Source: JAAYJR01 sp964495655 (GTDB lineage Bacteria > Bacteroidota > Bacteroidia > Bacteroidales > Prolixibacteraceae). From it: DNA of 9,919 bases. Position numbers and translations under genes: made by a program. The stretch lies in contig CAZBWK010000123.1 in the NCBI GenBank assembly GCA_964495655.1, positions 1-9,919 of the forward strand, read 5' to 3'. The number at the start of each line of letters is the position of its first letter. Position 1 is the first letter of the stretch. The notes under the pieces are model-generated. The model saw nothing but the letters and a program-made list of their open reading frames with translations, was not told the DNA's origin and did no database searches. Below are positions 1 through 6,704 of this stretch, in pieces.

Positions 1-80
1 ATTTTGCTCATTATCAATTATTTAACATTGTTTTTAACGAAGTATTGTAAAAAAACAAATAATCTATTATCATAAATCTC

Positions 81-452
81 ATGCTCATCAACCTATCCAA
101 CCATCCCATATCCATGTGGAGCGAAGCTCAAAAAAAAGCTGCTTATGATCAGTACGGGCAGGTTGTCGACTTGCTATTCCCTGCAGTTGACCCTGCCGGT
201 GACGAAGAATACGTTAAGGCTCTTGTAACAGAATATCTTTCGAAAATTCAAAGTATAATCCGGGATTTTTCCAATGTAACTGTCCATATCATGGGAGAAA
301 TGAACTTTACATTCGCCATGATTACCGAATTGCAAAAACTTGGGATAAAATGTGTTGCTTCCACTACCACACGCGTCACACTGGAAGATAACGGAGTAAA
401 ATCTTCGGAATTCAGGTTTGTAAAATTTAGGGAATATGAAAAATTACAATAA
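81..452 (+). CDS. Small CRISPR-associated Rossmann-like protein (Csx15/16/20-like, tentative)
   Basis: This is a complete 123-residue soluble protein without signal peptide or membrane segment. It opens with a hydrophobic strand followed by polar residues (MLINLSNHP, 1-9), then YGQVVDLLFP (25-34), VTVHIMGEMNFTF (66-78) and CVASTTTR (91-98). This alternating strand/helix layout suggests a compact Rossmann-like fold. From memory, proteins with the same N-terminal LSNHP and central HxMGEMxFTF signatures occur beside CRISPR loci. Short Rossmann-like Csx15, Csx16 and Csx20 proteins of type III loci, some of them suspected ring nucleases, are the nearest named comparison. I cannot assign it firmly to any of them. 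The ATG is the first in frame after an AT-rich 80-base lead-in, and it heads the adaptation operon. Its last 17 bases overlap the helicase gene, so the two are translationally coupled. A role in cyclic oligoadenylate turnover or in regulation is inference only. Confidence 0.7.
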   Translation: MLINLSNHPISMWSEAQKKAAYDQYGQVVDLLFPAVDPAGDEEYVKALVTEYLSKIQSIIRDFSNVTVHIMGEMNFTFAMITELQKLGIKCVASTTTRVTLEDNGVKSSEFRFVKFREYEKLQ

Positions 453-2052
453 CTATTTCGCTTTCCCTTTGCGCGGGCAGCAGGAAAAAGTGTTCGGCGC
501 TCTTTGCAATTTTATCATCGATCCCGACAGTAAAGTTTTTATACTTAAAGGATATGCAGGAACCGGGAAAACCACTCTTGCCGGGGGATTTGTTAAATAT
601 TTGCGGCAATTGAAAACTTATGCCAAAGCCGAAAACGATGAAGAGTCAGCCGGAGAAGAAGACAAGCCAGATGAAAAGCCCGATGTTCCCAAATTTGCAA
701 TATTAGCGTCGACTGGCAGGGCAGCTAAAATTTTATCCGACAAAACAATAGTAAAAGCCCGGACAGTGCACAGTATGGTTTACCGAATGGCTTCGCTTAC
801 AGATGATGTGGAAAAATACATCGAAAACAACAAACCAAAACAAAACCTTTCTGGCAATTATCAGCAGCTTTCATTGTTTTTCGAGCCTTTGGTGATACGA
901 TCAACAACAAGTAACCTTTACATTGTTGATGAAGCCTCGATGATTTCGAACAAAATAGCAGGAAACACTTCAAATGCAAAATTTGGCGATGGCGATTTGC
1001 TGGGCGACCTTTTCCGGTATGACCCTAAAGGTAAATTTATTTTTGTTGGCGACCCCGCCCAATTGCCTCCGATTACCCAGGAAGAATCACCTGCTTTAGA
1101 CAATAAAACATTACAAAACTGTTTCCCCGGACAAAAAATTATTGAATATACTTTAACCGAGATCCTGAGGCATGACAGCAAAAACGACATACTTGCCTGT
1201 GCCACTATTTTAAGAAACACAGCCGAAACATATAAACAAAAACGTAATCAAAACATTCATTCTGTAAATGTTCTTATTCATAAACAGGATCAACAATACC
1301 CACGTAAAATAAGTTTCAATCCACTTCCGGTTAAAGGTTTTAAATCAATCCAAATTATTCAATCTGAAATTTTGTTACTTGAAAAATACATCGATTCAAT
1401 TAAATTAAATGGGTTCGAACACGCAACTTTGATAACTCATTCAAACAAAGACTGTAATATTCTGGCAAATTATGTGCGACAACAGATTCATGGTGATATT
1501 GGACTTCTTGTTCCCGGTGATTTATTATTGGTTACTCAAAACAACTATATTGTCGATCTGGTAAATGGCGACCTGGTAACGGTTAAATCGATAGGCGAAA
1601 AAATTACACGGGCTGATCTTACCTTTATTTTTGTTGAGGTGGAAGAAATGGCGAGTAAAAGAAATTATAAACTGCTTTTAATTGAAGATCTTCTTGCAAA
1701 CGGGCAAGTTAATCTTAACGATAATCAACATAGAAGCCTGCTTATAGATTTTGTTTTGCGAATGAGGAAAAGGGGTATTGAAATTTATACTGATAAAAAC
1801 AGGAAAAAACTTAATCCATTATTTAAAAAAATGATGAGGACTGATGCTTACCTTAATGCCTTGCGTGCAACATATGGATACTGCCTTACGTGCCACAAAA
1901 GCCAGGGTGGTGAGTGGAACGAAGTATATTTGTACCTTGGCAAAAGCCTTTATTCGTTAAGGGGATCAGCTTTGTATCAATGGGCTTATACTGCTGTTAC
2001 CCGTGCTCGGAACAAACTATTTGTGAACGATAGCAACTGGTTAATAAGATAA
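436..2052 (+). CDS. RecD/Pif1-like superfamily 1 DNA helicase, CRISPR-linked
   Basis: The 538-residue protein carries the full SF1B helicase motif set. Walker A is GYAGTGKTT at 39-47, Walker B is IVDEAS at 163-168 (D165, E166), and motif III is GDPAQLPP at 205-212. Motif IV is LTEILRH at 240-246, motif V is CHKSQGGEW at 486-494, and motif VI is AYTAVTRAR at 517-525 with R523 as the likely arginine finger. It thus combines an AAA_30-type N-terminal half with a UvrD_C_2-type C-terminal half, expected to hydrolyse ATP and unwind or translocate DNA. There is no N-terminal RecD extension. An acidic, low-complexity stretch at about 65-85 lies between motifs I and Ia. It starts inside the end of the upstream gene and stops two bases before cas1. 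Similar stand-alone helicases are common in Bacteroidota, so the link to CRISPR rests on the operon. A role in unwinding pre-spacer or target-site DNA is inference. Confidence 0.9.
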   Translation: MKNYNNYFAFPLRGQQEKVFGALCNFIIDPDSKVFILKGYAGTGKTTLAGGFVKYLRQLKTYAKAENDEESAGEEDKPDEKPDVPKFAILASTGRAAKILSDKTIVKARTVHSMVYRMASLTDDVEKYIENNKPKQNLSGNYQQLSLFFEPLVIRSTTSNLYIVDEASMISNKIAGNTSNAKFGDGDLLGDLFRYDPKGKFIFVGDPAQLPPITQEESPALDNKTLQNCFPGQKIIEYTLTEILRHDSKNDILACATILRNTAETYKQKRNQNIHSVNVLIHKQDQQYPRKISFNPLPVKGFKSIQIIQSEILLLEKYIDSIKLNGFEHATLITHSNKDCNILANYVRQQIHGDIGLLVPGDLLLVTQNNYIVDLVNGDLVTVKSIGEKITRADLTFIFVEVEEMASKRNYKLLLIEDLLANGQVNLNDNQHRSLLIDFVLRMRKRGIEIYTDKNRKKLNPLFKKMMRTDAYLNALRATYGYCLTCHKSQGGEWNEVYLYLGKSLYSLRGSALYQWAYTAVTRARNKLFVNDSNWLIR

Positions 2053-2054
2053 TT

Positions 2055-3035
2055 ATGGAACTAATTTTAAATACATATGGAACCAGTCTGGTAAAAGACA
2101 ATGACACCTTTCTGGTAATCCACAAAGACGGAAAACAACGCATTCACCCATCAGGCATAAAGAGTATTGTGATATCGAAAGGTGCACAAATTACAAGTGA
2201 TGCTGCCATTCTGGCTATCGAAAATGAAATTGAAGTACTTTTTGTTGACAAAACAGGAAATCCTAAAGGCCGGATATGGAGCCATAAATATGGATCAGTT
2301 TCAACCATAAGAAAAGGACAAATTGAATTTACTTTTTCAAAATCTGCAATAACATGGATAAAATCCATTGTTATGCAAAAAATGGAAAACCAACAGGCAT
2401 TATTACTTTCGCTACATCCGGAATCTGAAGTTTTGGCTGAAAGAATTAAAACCGCAATTAACCGGATAGAAGATTATCGCACAAAAACACACTGCCTCGA
2501 AGGGGAAGTGATGCCTGACATTGCTGCAGGATTGCGTGGGTGGGAAGGTGCAGCCTCCCGAATATATTTTGAAGCCATAAATTTAGTACTTCCAGATAGT
2601 TTTAAAATGAATGGACGCCAGCAACATCCGGCAACTGATTTGTGTAACTGCCTTCTCAATTATGCATACGGTATTTTGTATGGCAAAATCGAAGGTGCAT
2701 TGATCAAGGCCGGAATTGATCCATACGTAGGCGTATTTCATCGCGATGATTATAACAGGCCAGTTCTGGTTTTTGATATAATTGAACGCTTTCGGGTTTG
2801 GGCTGATTACGTAGTCTTTTCACTGGCAATGCAGGAAGTGATAAATGAAGATTGTTACAGTATTCGCGATGACGGTTCCTTCTGGCTTGAAGGCATAGGC
2901 AAACGAATTCTGATTCAGAGCATGAATGATTATCTGGAGGAGGTAATAAAGGAAAAAGGAATAAGCCGTTCACGCCTCTCACATATAGACTTATATGCTC
3001 AAAGCCTGGCTCAGGAATTTAAAAAATTTGGATAA
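2055..3035 (+). CDS. cas1: CRISPR-associated endonuclease/integrase Cas1
   Basis: Cas1 is the integrase that, as two dimers bridged by Cas2, inserts pre-spacers at the leader-proximal repeat. The 326-residue length is normal. The N-terminal beta domain (about 1-90) contains IKSIVIS and VLFVDKTGNP. The helical C-terminal domain shows the metal-binding triad: E164 in LRGWEG, H229 in GVFHRDD, and D241/E244 in FDIIERFR. The family signature NRPVLVFDIIE follows the histidine directly. All catalytic positions appear intact. The gene begins two bases after the helicase stop and is followed 39 bases later by the primase-like gene. It is neither fused to a reverse transcriptase nor to a Cas6 domain, unlike several type III Cas1 proteins. 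The identification is from family motifs; the CRISPR subtype cannot be read from Cas1 alone by eye. Confidence 0.97.
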   Translation: MELILNTYGTSLVKDNDTFLVIHKDGKQRIHPSGIKSIVISKGAQITSDAAILAIENEIEVLFVDKTGNPKGRIWSHKYGSVSTIRKGQIEFTFSKSAITWIKSIVMQKMENQQALLLSLHPESEVLAERIKTAINRIEDYRTKTHCLEGEVMPDIAAGLRGWEGAASRIYFEAINLVLPDSFKMNGRQQHPATDLCNCLLNYAYGILYGKIEGALIKAGIDPYVGVFHRDDYNRPVLVFDIIERFRVWADYVVFSLAMQEVINEDCYSIRDDGSFWLEGIGKRILIQSMNDYLEEVIKEKGISRSRLSHIDLYAQSLAQEFKKFG

Positions 3036-3074
3036 TATCAACATTATTTTTTAAACCCGTAACTTAAAAATGTC

Positions 3075-4079
3075 ATGTTACAAGCAGGAAAATGTATATA
3101 CAAGGTTAATGACCCGTTGACAAAAGTAACACCTGAATATCTTTATCATGCAGTTAAAAATCCAAAACCCGCTGTGGCCTCAGCAATAAGGCAACTACGA
3201 TTGGTTAAAAATATAGATACTAAACGTTATCAAATACTTAAACGTGATCTGCCATATGTTGTGACAGGCATATTTCATCCACCGGTTCGGAGAACAGAGA
3301 ACTTTGCATGGGCCAGCCATTTTATCCTGGATATTGACCATCTATCCCTGAAAGAGAGCACTCCTGAACAATTAAAAACAAAATTAGCAGGAGACCAGCG
3401 AATCCTTTTAACATTCACCTCACCAGGGGAAGACGGACTTAAAATACTTTTCAGAATCAATGAGAAAATATTTGATGCAGCTCAGTATTCCCTTTTTTAC
3501 CGGGCATTTGTCACTAAATTTTCTGCTCATTACGAACTCGACCAGGTAACTGATAGATGCACAAGTGATGTTACACGAGCATGTTTCATATCATTTGACT
3601 CCGAAGCTATTTACAATCCAAATGCAGAACCAGTTATACCCGATCATTTCGTAGATTTTAATAACCATGTTGAGGTAAGACAATTAAAGGCTGATCTAAA
3701 GGATATAGAAAAAGCTGCAGAAAATAATAACCCAACACCCGAAAAACAATCTCTTGAAGATGAAGCACTAGAAAAAATTAAAAAAACACTTAATCCAAAT
3801 TTTAAACCTAAACGTGAAAAACAAATTTATATTCCGGATGAAATTGAAAAAATCTCTGAAACTATCATATCGTTAATGAGAGAAAATGAGATTGTAACAA
3901 AAGAAACAGCAGGCCTTCATTATGGTAAGAAATTCAAATTTACACTGGGCCATAAACAAGCTGAAATTAATCTTTTTTACGGTAAAAAGGGATACACGGT
4001 GGTAATATCACCGCGTAACGGTACGGACCCGGAACTCAATAAAATTTGTCAACAACTATTGGCACAACATCTTATGTAA
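3075..4079 (+). CDS. CRISPR-associated primase-polymerase-like protein (VirE_N/BT4734-type AEP fold)
   Basis: The 334-residue protein has an N-terminal domain (about 50-190) like the VirE_N/BT4734 family, which is related to archaeo-eukaryotic primases. Visible signatures are LPYVVTGIF (59-67), the acidic pair in FILDIDHL (D86, D88), FTSPGEDGLK (114-123), and a later block with D156, D160, D165, R168 and CFISFD (170-175). In canonical AEP enzymes the second motif carries a histidine; here that place is K123, as I recall for this family. A charged linker (about 200-250) leads to a C-terminal domain with two YGKK elements (283-286 and 302-305) and VVISPRNGT (309-317), which I do not recognise. 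Primase-polymerases encoded between cas1 and cas2 (CAPP proteins) have been described as linked to spacer acquisition. That this protein synthesises or fills in pre-spacer DNA is inference. The ATG at 3075 is the first after an in-frame stop at 3060. Confidence 0.75.
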   Translation: MLQAGKCIYKVNDPLTKVTPEYLYHAVKNPKPAVASAIRQLRLVKNIDTKRYQILKRDLPYVVTGIFHPPVRRTENFAWASHFILDIDHLSLKESTPEQLKTKLAGDQRILLTFTSPGEDGLKILFRINEKIFDAAQYSLFYRAFVTKFSAHYELDQVTDRCTSDVTRACFISFDSEAIYNPNAEPVIPDHFVDFNNHVEVRQLKADLKDIEKAAENNNPTPEKQSLEDEALEKIKKTLNPNFKPKREKQIYIPDEIEKISETIISLMRENEIVTKETAGLHYGKKFKFTLGHKQAEINLFYGKKGYTVVISPRNGTDPELNKICQQLLAQHLM

Positions 4080-4555
4080 TGGCTAAAAAGAAAAAAGAAC
4101 TCAGTTTTATTGAAAAACTCCGTATAATTAAACATGCCGGTTTAGAAGGTTCACCGGAAATAAGAAAAAAGTATCAACCTGATCCTCTGAAGCCATTGTC
4201 TGAAAGGATTGAGCAAATATTTGGAATTGTAAAACAATTTAAAAACAACAGCGAAAAAATGATCTATTTTGTCATGTATGATATTGAAAATAATAAAGTG
4301 CGGACTCAGGTAGCTAAATATCTCATTAAAAAGGGATGCACGCGCGTGCAAAAATCCATTTTCCTGGCTAATACCGACCGGATTGTTTATAACGAAATAA
4401 AAACCGATTTAAAAGAGGTTCAGGAATGTTACGAGAATAATGACAGTATATTTCTGGTACCGGTTTCAACCGATGAAATAAAAGCGATGAAAGTTATTGG
4501 TCAAAATATAGATTTTGACTTAATTTTACAAAATAAGAATACAATGTTCTTCTAA
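4079..4555 (+). CDS. cas2: CRISPR-associated protein Cas2 with N-terminal extension
   Basis: I place the start at the ATG that overlaps the upstream stop (TAATG), giving 158 residues, rather than at an in-frame ATG 33 bases earlier inside the preceding gene. The Cas2 core begins at about residue 61 (MIYFVMYDIENNKVR). The first strand ends in the conserved acidic residue D68, and the usual elements GCTRVQKSIFLA (86-97) and DSIFLVPVS (122-130) follow, ending in NTMFF. This is a ferredoxin-like fold that dimerises and bridges two Cas1 dimers. Typical Cas2 proteins of about 90-100 residues start at that core. Here some 60 lysine-rich residues precede it (AKKKKELSF, IRKKYQPDPLKPLSERIEQIF), probably a helical extension that could touch DNA or a partner such as the primase-like protein (inference). 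It is the last gene of the operon; the CRISPR leader follows directly. Confidence 0.93.
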   Translation: MAKKKKELSFIEKLRIIKHAGLEGSPEIRKKYQPDPLKPLSERIEQIFGIVKQFKNNSEKMIYFVMYDIENNKVRTQVAKYLIKKGCTRVQKSIFLANTDRIVYNEIKTDLKEVQECYENNDSIFLVPVSTDEIKAMKVIGQNIDFDLILQNKNTMFF

Positions 4556-4826
4556 AAATAAGTGAACAATACGTTCTTTGACATATTGTTTTAATCGATT
4601 CTTATTTTAATGCCGAGTAACAAAATTCTGTAAAGTCATATATAAAAACCATTTATGATTTAATTCATTATTTCTTGTCACATAATTGATTGTAATATTG
4701 ATAAATTATTATATTTATGATAATTTTGCAGCCTTAAAAAATGTATACTTTTTTTGATATGTATTGTGGTTTTTATAGATATTATTTTTATAAATATGTC
4801 TATTCTAATGTATTATAAAAAAGGGT
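4556..4826 (+). promoter_or_regulatory. CRISPR leader region
   Basis: This 271-base, very AT-rich stretch lies between the cas2 stop and the first repeat and has no credible ORF. Its position upstream of an array running in the same direction as the cas genes makes it the leader, where new spacers are inserted and pre-crRNA transcription starts. A 9-base direct repeat, ATTTATGAT, occurs at 4651-4659 and 4713-4721 and could be an anchoring element (inference). I see no clear intrinsic terminator after cas2, so operon transcripts may read into the array. Confidence 0.8.
4698..4728 (+). promoter_or_regulatory. Candidate Bacteroidota promoter for pre-crRNA
   Basis: TTG at 4698-4700 and TAATTTTG at 4721-4728 match the Bacteroidota -33 (TTTG or TTG) and -7 (TAnnTTTG) boxes with a 20-base spacer. 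Transcription would start near 4734, roughly 90 bases before the first repeat. This is the best promoter match in the leader by eye; no transcript data are available. Confidence 0.5.
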
Positions 4827-5859
4827 GTCAGAATGCATCTTCCAGATTAAGTAGGATTAAGACTCGTCGTAAGCTTTATTAAAAGGATCACGTTCCCTTA
4901 CAGTCAGAATGCATCTTCCAGATTAAGTAGGATTAAGACTGCATCTGCTTTTGCTTTTGCCGCTTTGCGTTCATTATTGTCAGAATGCATCTTCCAGATT
5001 AAGTAGGATTAAGACTTTATTTCTTCTTCAATTACTAAACATGTCCGCCACCAGTCAGAATGCATCTTCCAGATTAAGTAGGATTAAGACTTTTTTTGTA
5101 CCATGTCAGTAAACAATATTTCAAGGAAGTCAGAATGCATCTTCCAGATTAAGTAGGATTAAGACAATAAAAAACATAATTGATTCAAATGGATAAGGAG
5201 TCAGAATGCATCTTCCAGATTAAGTAGGATTAAGACTTTTTTTGTACCATGTCANNNNNNNNNNNNNNNNNNNNNNNNNNNNNNNNNNNNNNNNNNNNNN
5301 NNNNNNNNNNNNNNNNNNNNNNNNNNNNNNNNNNNNNNNNNNNNNNNNNNNNNNATGTAATTTGTTAAACTGTCAGAATGCATCTTCCAGATTAAGTAGG
5401 ATTAAGACTGACCACCAGGACAACGTTTCAAATAAATAAACATAAAGTCAGAATGCATCTTCCAGATTAAGTAGGATTAAGACGATTGTCGTTCACAAAT
5501 TCTGTAAAATAAACCATCCAAGGTCAGAATGCATCTTCCAGATTAAGTAGGATTAAGACGAAATTAATTTTGCTTTCATTTGTCTTTTAAAATTTAAGTC
5601 AGAATGCATCTTCCAGATTAAGTAGGATTAAGACTGTGGTTTTTGCGAGGCTTCCGTTTCCACATTATTGTCAGAATGCATCTTCCAGATTAAGTAGGAT
5701 TAAGACGATGATGTGCCTTGAGGCAGATGTGTAATGAAAAGTTTTGTCAGAATGCATCTTCCAGATTAAGTAGGATTAAGACATAAAACAAGAAAATGTT
5801 TGCCATTAAGTTTAAACTCTAAGTCAGAATGCATCTTCCAGATTAAGTAGGATTAAGAC
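4827..5859 (+). CRISPR. CRISPR array, 13 visible 37-nt repeats, interrupted by a scaffold gap
   Basis: Thirteen identical 37-base repeats (GTCAGAATGC...GGATTAAGAC) begin at 4827, 4903, 4979, 5054, 5129, 5200, 5372, 5447, 5523, 5598, 5670, 5746 and 5823. Eleven complete spacers measure 39, 39, 38, 38, 34, then after the gap 38, 39, 38, 35, 39 and 40 bases. Two partial spacers flank the N run. The orientation is + because the leader and cas operon lie upstream and the repeat ends in GATTAAGAC, like the 3' ends of repeats whose crRNAs keep an 8-nt tag (here ATTAAGAC). The ends GTC/GAC are complementary. The only internal pairing I find is weak: TCT-TCC (12-17) with GGA and AGA (28-36) around a 3-nt bulge. 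No terminal repeat is degenerate, so the visible distal end may not be the original one. The subtype is not determined; type III is the best guess. Confidence 0.98.
5255..5354. other. Assembly gap of exactly 100 N within the CRISPR array
   Basis: The run contains exactly 100 N, the conventional placeholder for a gap of unknown length, so the real number of missing repeat-spacer units cannot be read. The left flank is a repeat plus 18 bases of spacer; the right flank is the last 17 bases of another spacer. An apparent 65-codon reading frame across it is an artefact. Confidence 0.97.
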
Positions 5860-5860
5860 C

Positions 5861-6702
5861 TATTTCCCGGATATATTGCAGAAGTTCGAGAAATATCAAC
5901 TGGTGTGCCGGCTTGCAGTTACCATCAACCGCCATTTCCCTGATTTTTACAGGCAGATTTCCTGTTTGCCTGATTACCGAAAGTATCCTGAATATGAAGT
6001 CAAAGAGCTTATTGTCAGCGGTATGCTTCTGTTTTTGTTCAGGCAGAAATCAAGAAACCAGGCCGACAATACAGCAAAAAACTATGATTACCAGGATAAT
6101 ATCAAGAGTATCTTTGTCATTAAAGAAGCTGACATGGATACTATGGACAGATATCTTCGTTGAGTCAGTCCGGGAAAATTGGAGCATATTAAACAGGATA
6201 TGTTCCGCGAACTGGTAAAATCCAAAACACTTCAAAAATATAAATTCGCAGGTAAATATTTTATGCTTGCCATTGATGGCTCAGGCTTGCAAAGTTATGA
6301 ATATGAGCCTTACCCGGGCTGTCCTTTAGACGGTTTGTAAATGTAACCGATATTTCTTTGAATGAAGATAATGTTCACCAGATAAGCAAGGCAGGAAGGT
6401 TAAGACGGAAAATAGAAAATGAAGGTTTTAATAATCAGAAAAATAACGGTTATAATGCCGGGCATAAGTTTTCAAGGACAAATTTTAATGCTGTTAAAAA
6501 CTATTACCAGCTTATGCAGATTGCCGATATTATCAATCAATTGACATACAAGGTTATTCACATACAAGGGTTTATCAAAAATTTTGGGCTTACGGTAAAT
6601 GCACTGATAAAGGATATATTAAGCTATCTGAAAGCGATGGAGTTAGATGATTCTGTGCTAATTGAAGATATTCTTGCGAAAAATGTACAACTAAGATATT
6701 AG
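5861..6702 (+). pseudogene. Decayed DDE transposase (IS4-superfamily-like), internally deleted
   Basis: Reading starts right at the array's last repeat (YFPDILQKFEKYQ) and continues with DYRKYPEYEVKELIVSG and FLFRQKSRNQADNTAKN, typical of a Bacteroidota DDE transposase. An in-frame TGA at 6161-6163 interrupts it. The same frame resumes with SPGKLEHIKQDMFRELVKS and the first catalytic block FMLAIDGSG, up to EPYPGCP near 6325. The frame then shifts by one, and the C-terminal part follows: RFVNVTDISLNED, GRLRRKIENEGFNNQKNNGY (third catalytic acidic residue) and AGHKFSRTNFNAVKNYYQLMQI, ending in QLRY at 6702. From memory, intact relatives have about 200 residues between these blocks, including the second catalytic aspartate (an ADGLY-like motif), which is absent here. 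With a stop, a frame change and a missing core it cannot be active. I see no terminal inverted repeats. The exact IS family is not assigned. Confidence 0.8.
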
Positions 6703-6704
6703 CG

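Noticed and set aside
23..30. TAACATTG as -7 box of the cas operon
   Set aside because: It has one mismatch to TAnnTTTG and the only upstream TTTG (3-6) is spaced 16 bases away, too short; the real promoter may lie before the window.
918..1220. Antisense open frame of 100 codons within the helicase gene
   Set aside because: It is fully covered by a helicase with all motifs in the other strand; the same applies to the other minus-strand frames over cas1, the primase-like gene and the lipoprotein gene.
4046..4078. Earlier in-frame ATG as the start of cas2
   Set aside because: It lies inside the end of the primase-like gene and adds 11 residues unlike the rest; the ATG in the TAATG overlap is a more typical coupled start.
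5242..5439. 65-codon open frame across the gap
   Set aside because: It consists of spacer, 100 N, and repeat sequence; the frame exists only because N codons hide stops.
5860..5900. A further spacer after the last repeat
   Set aside because: No repeat follows it, and the sequence continues straight into the transposase reading frame.
5913..6218. 101-codon frame overlapping the transposase remnant
   Set aside because: It is the shifted frame of the transposase sequence; its product lacks the recognisable DYRKYPEYEVKEL-type motifs.
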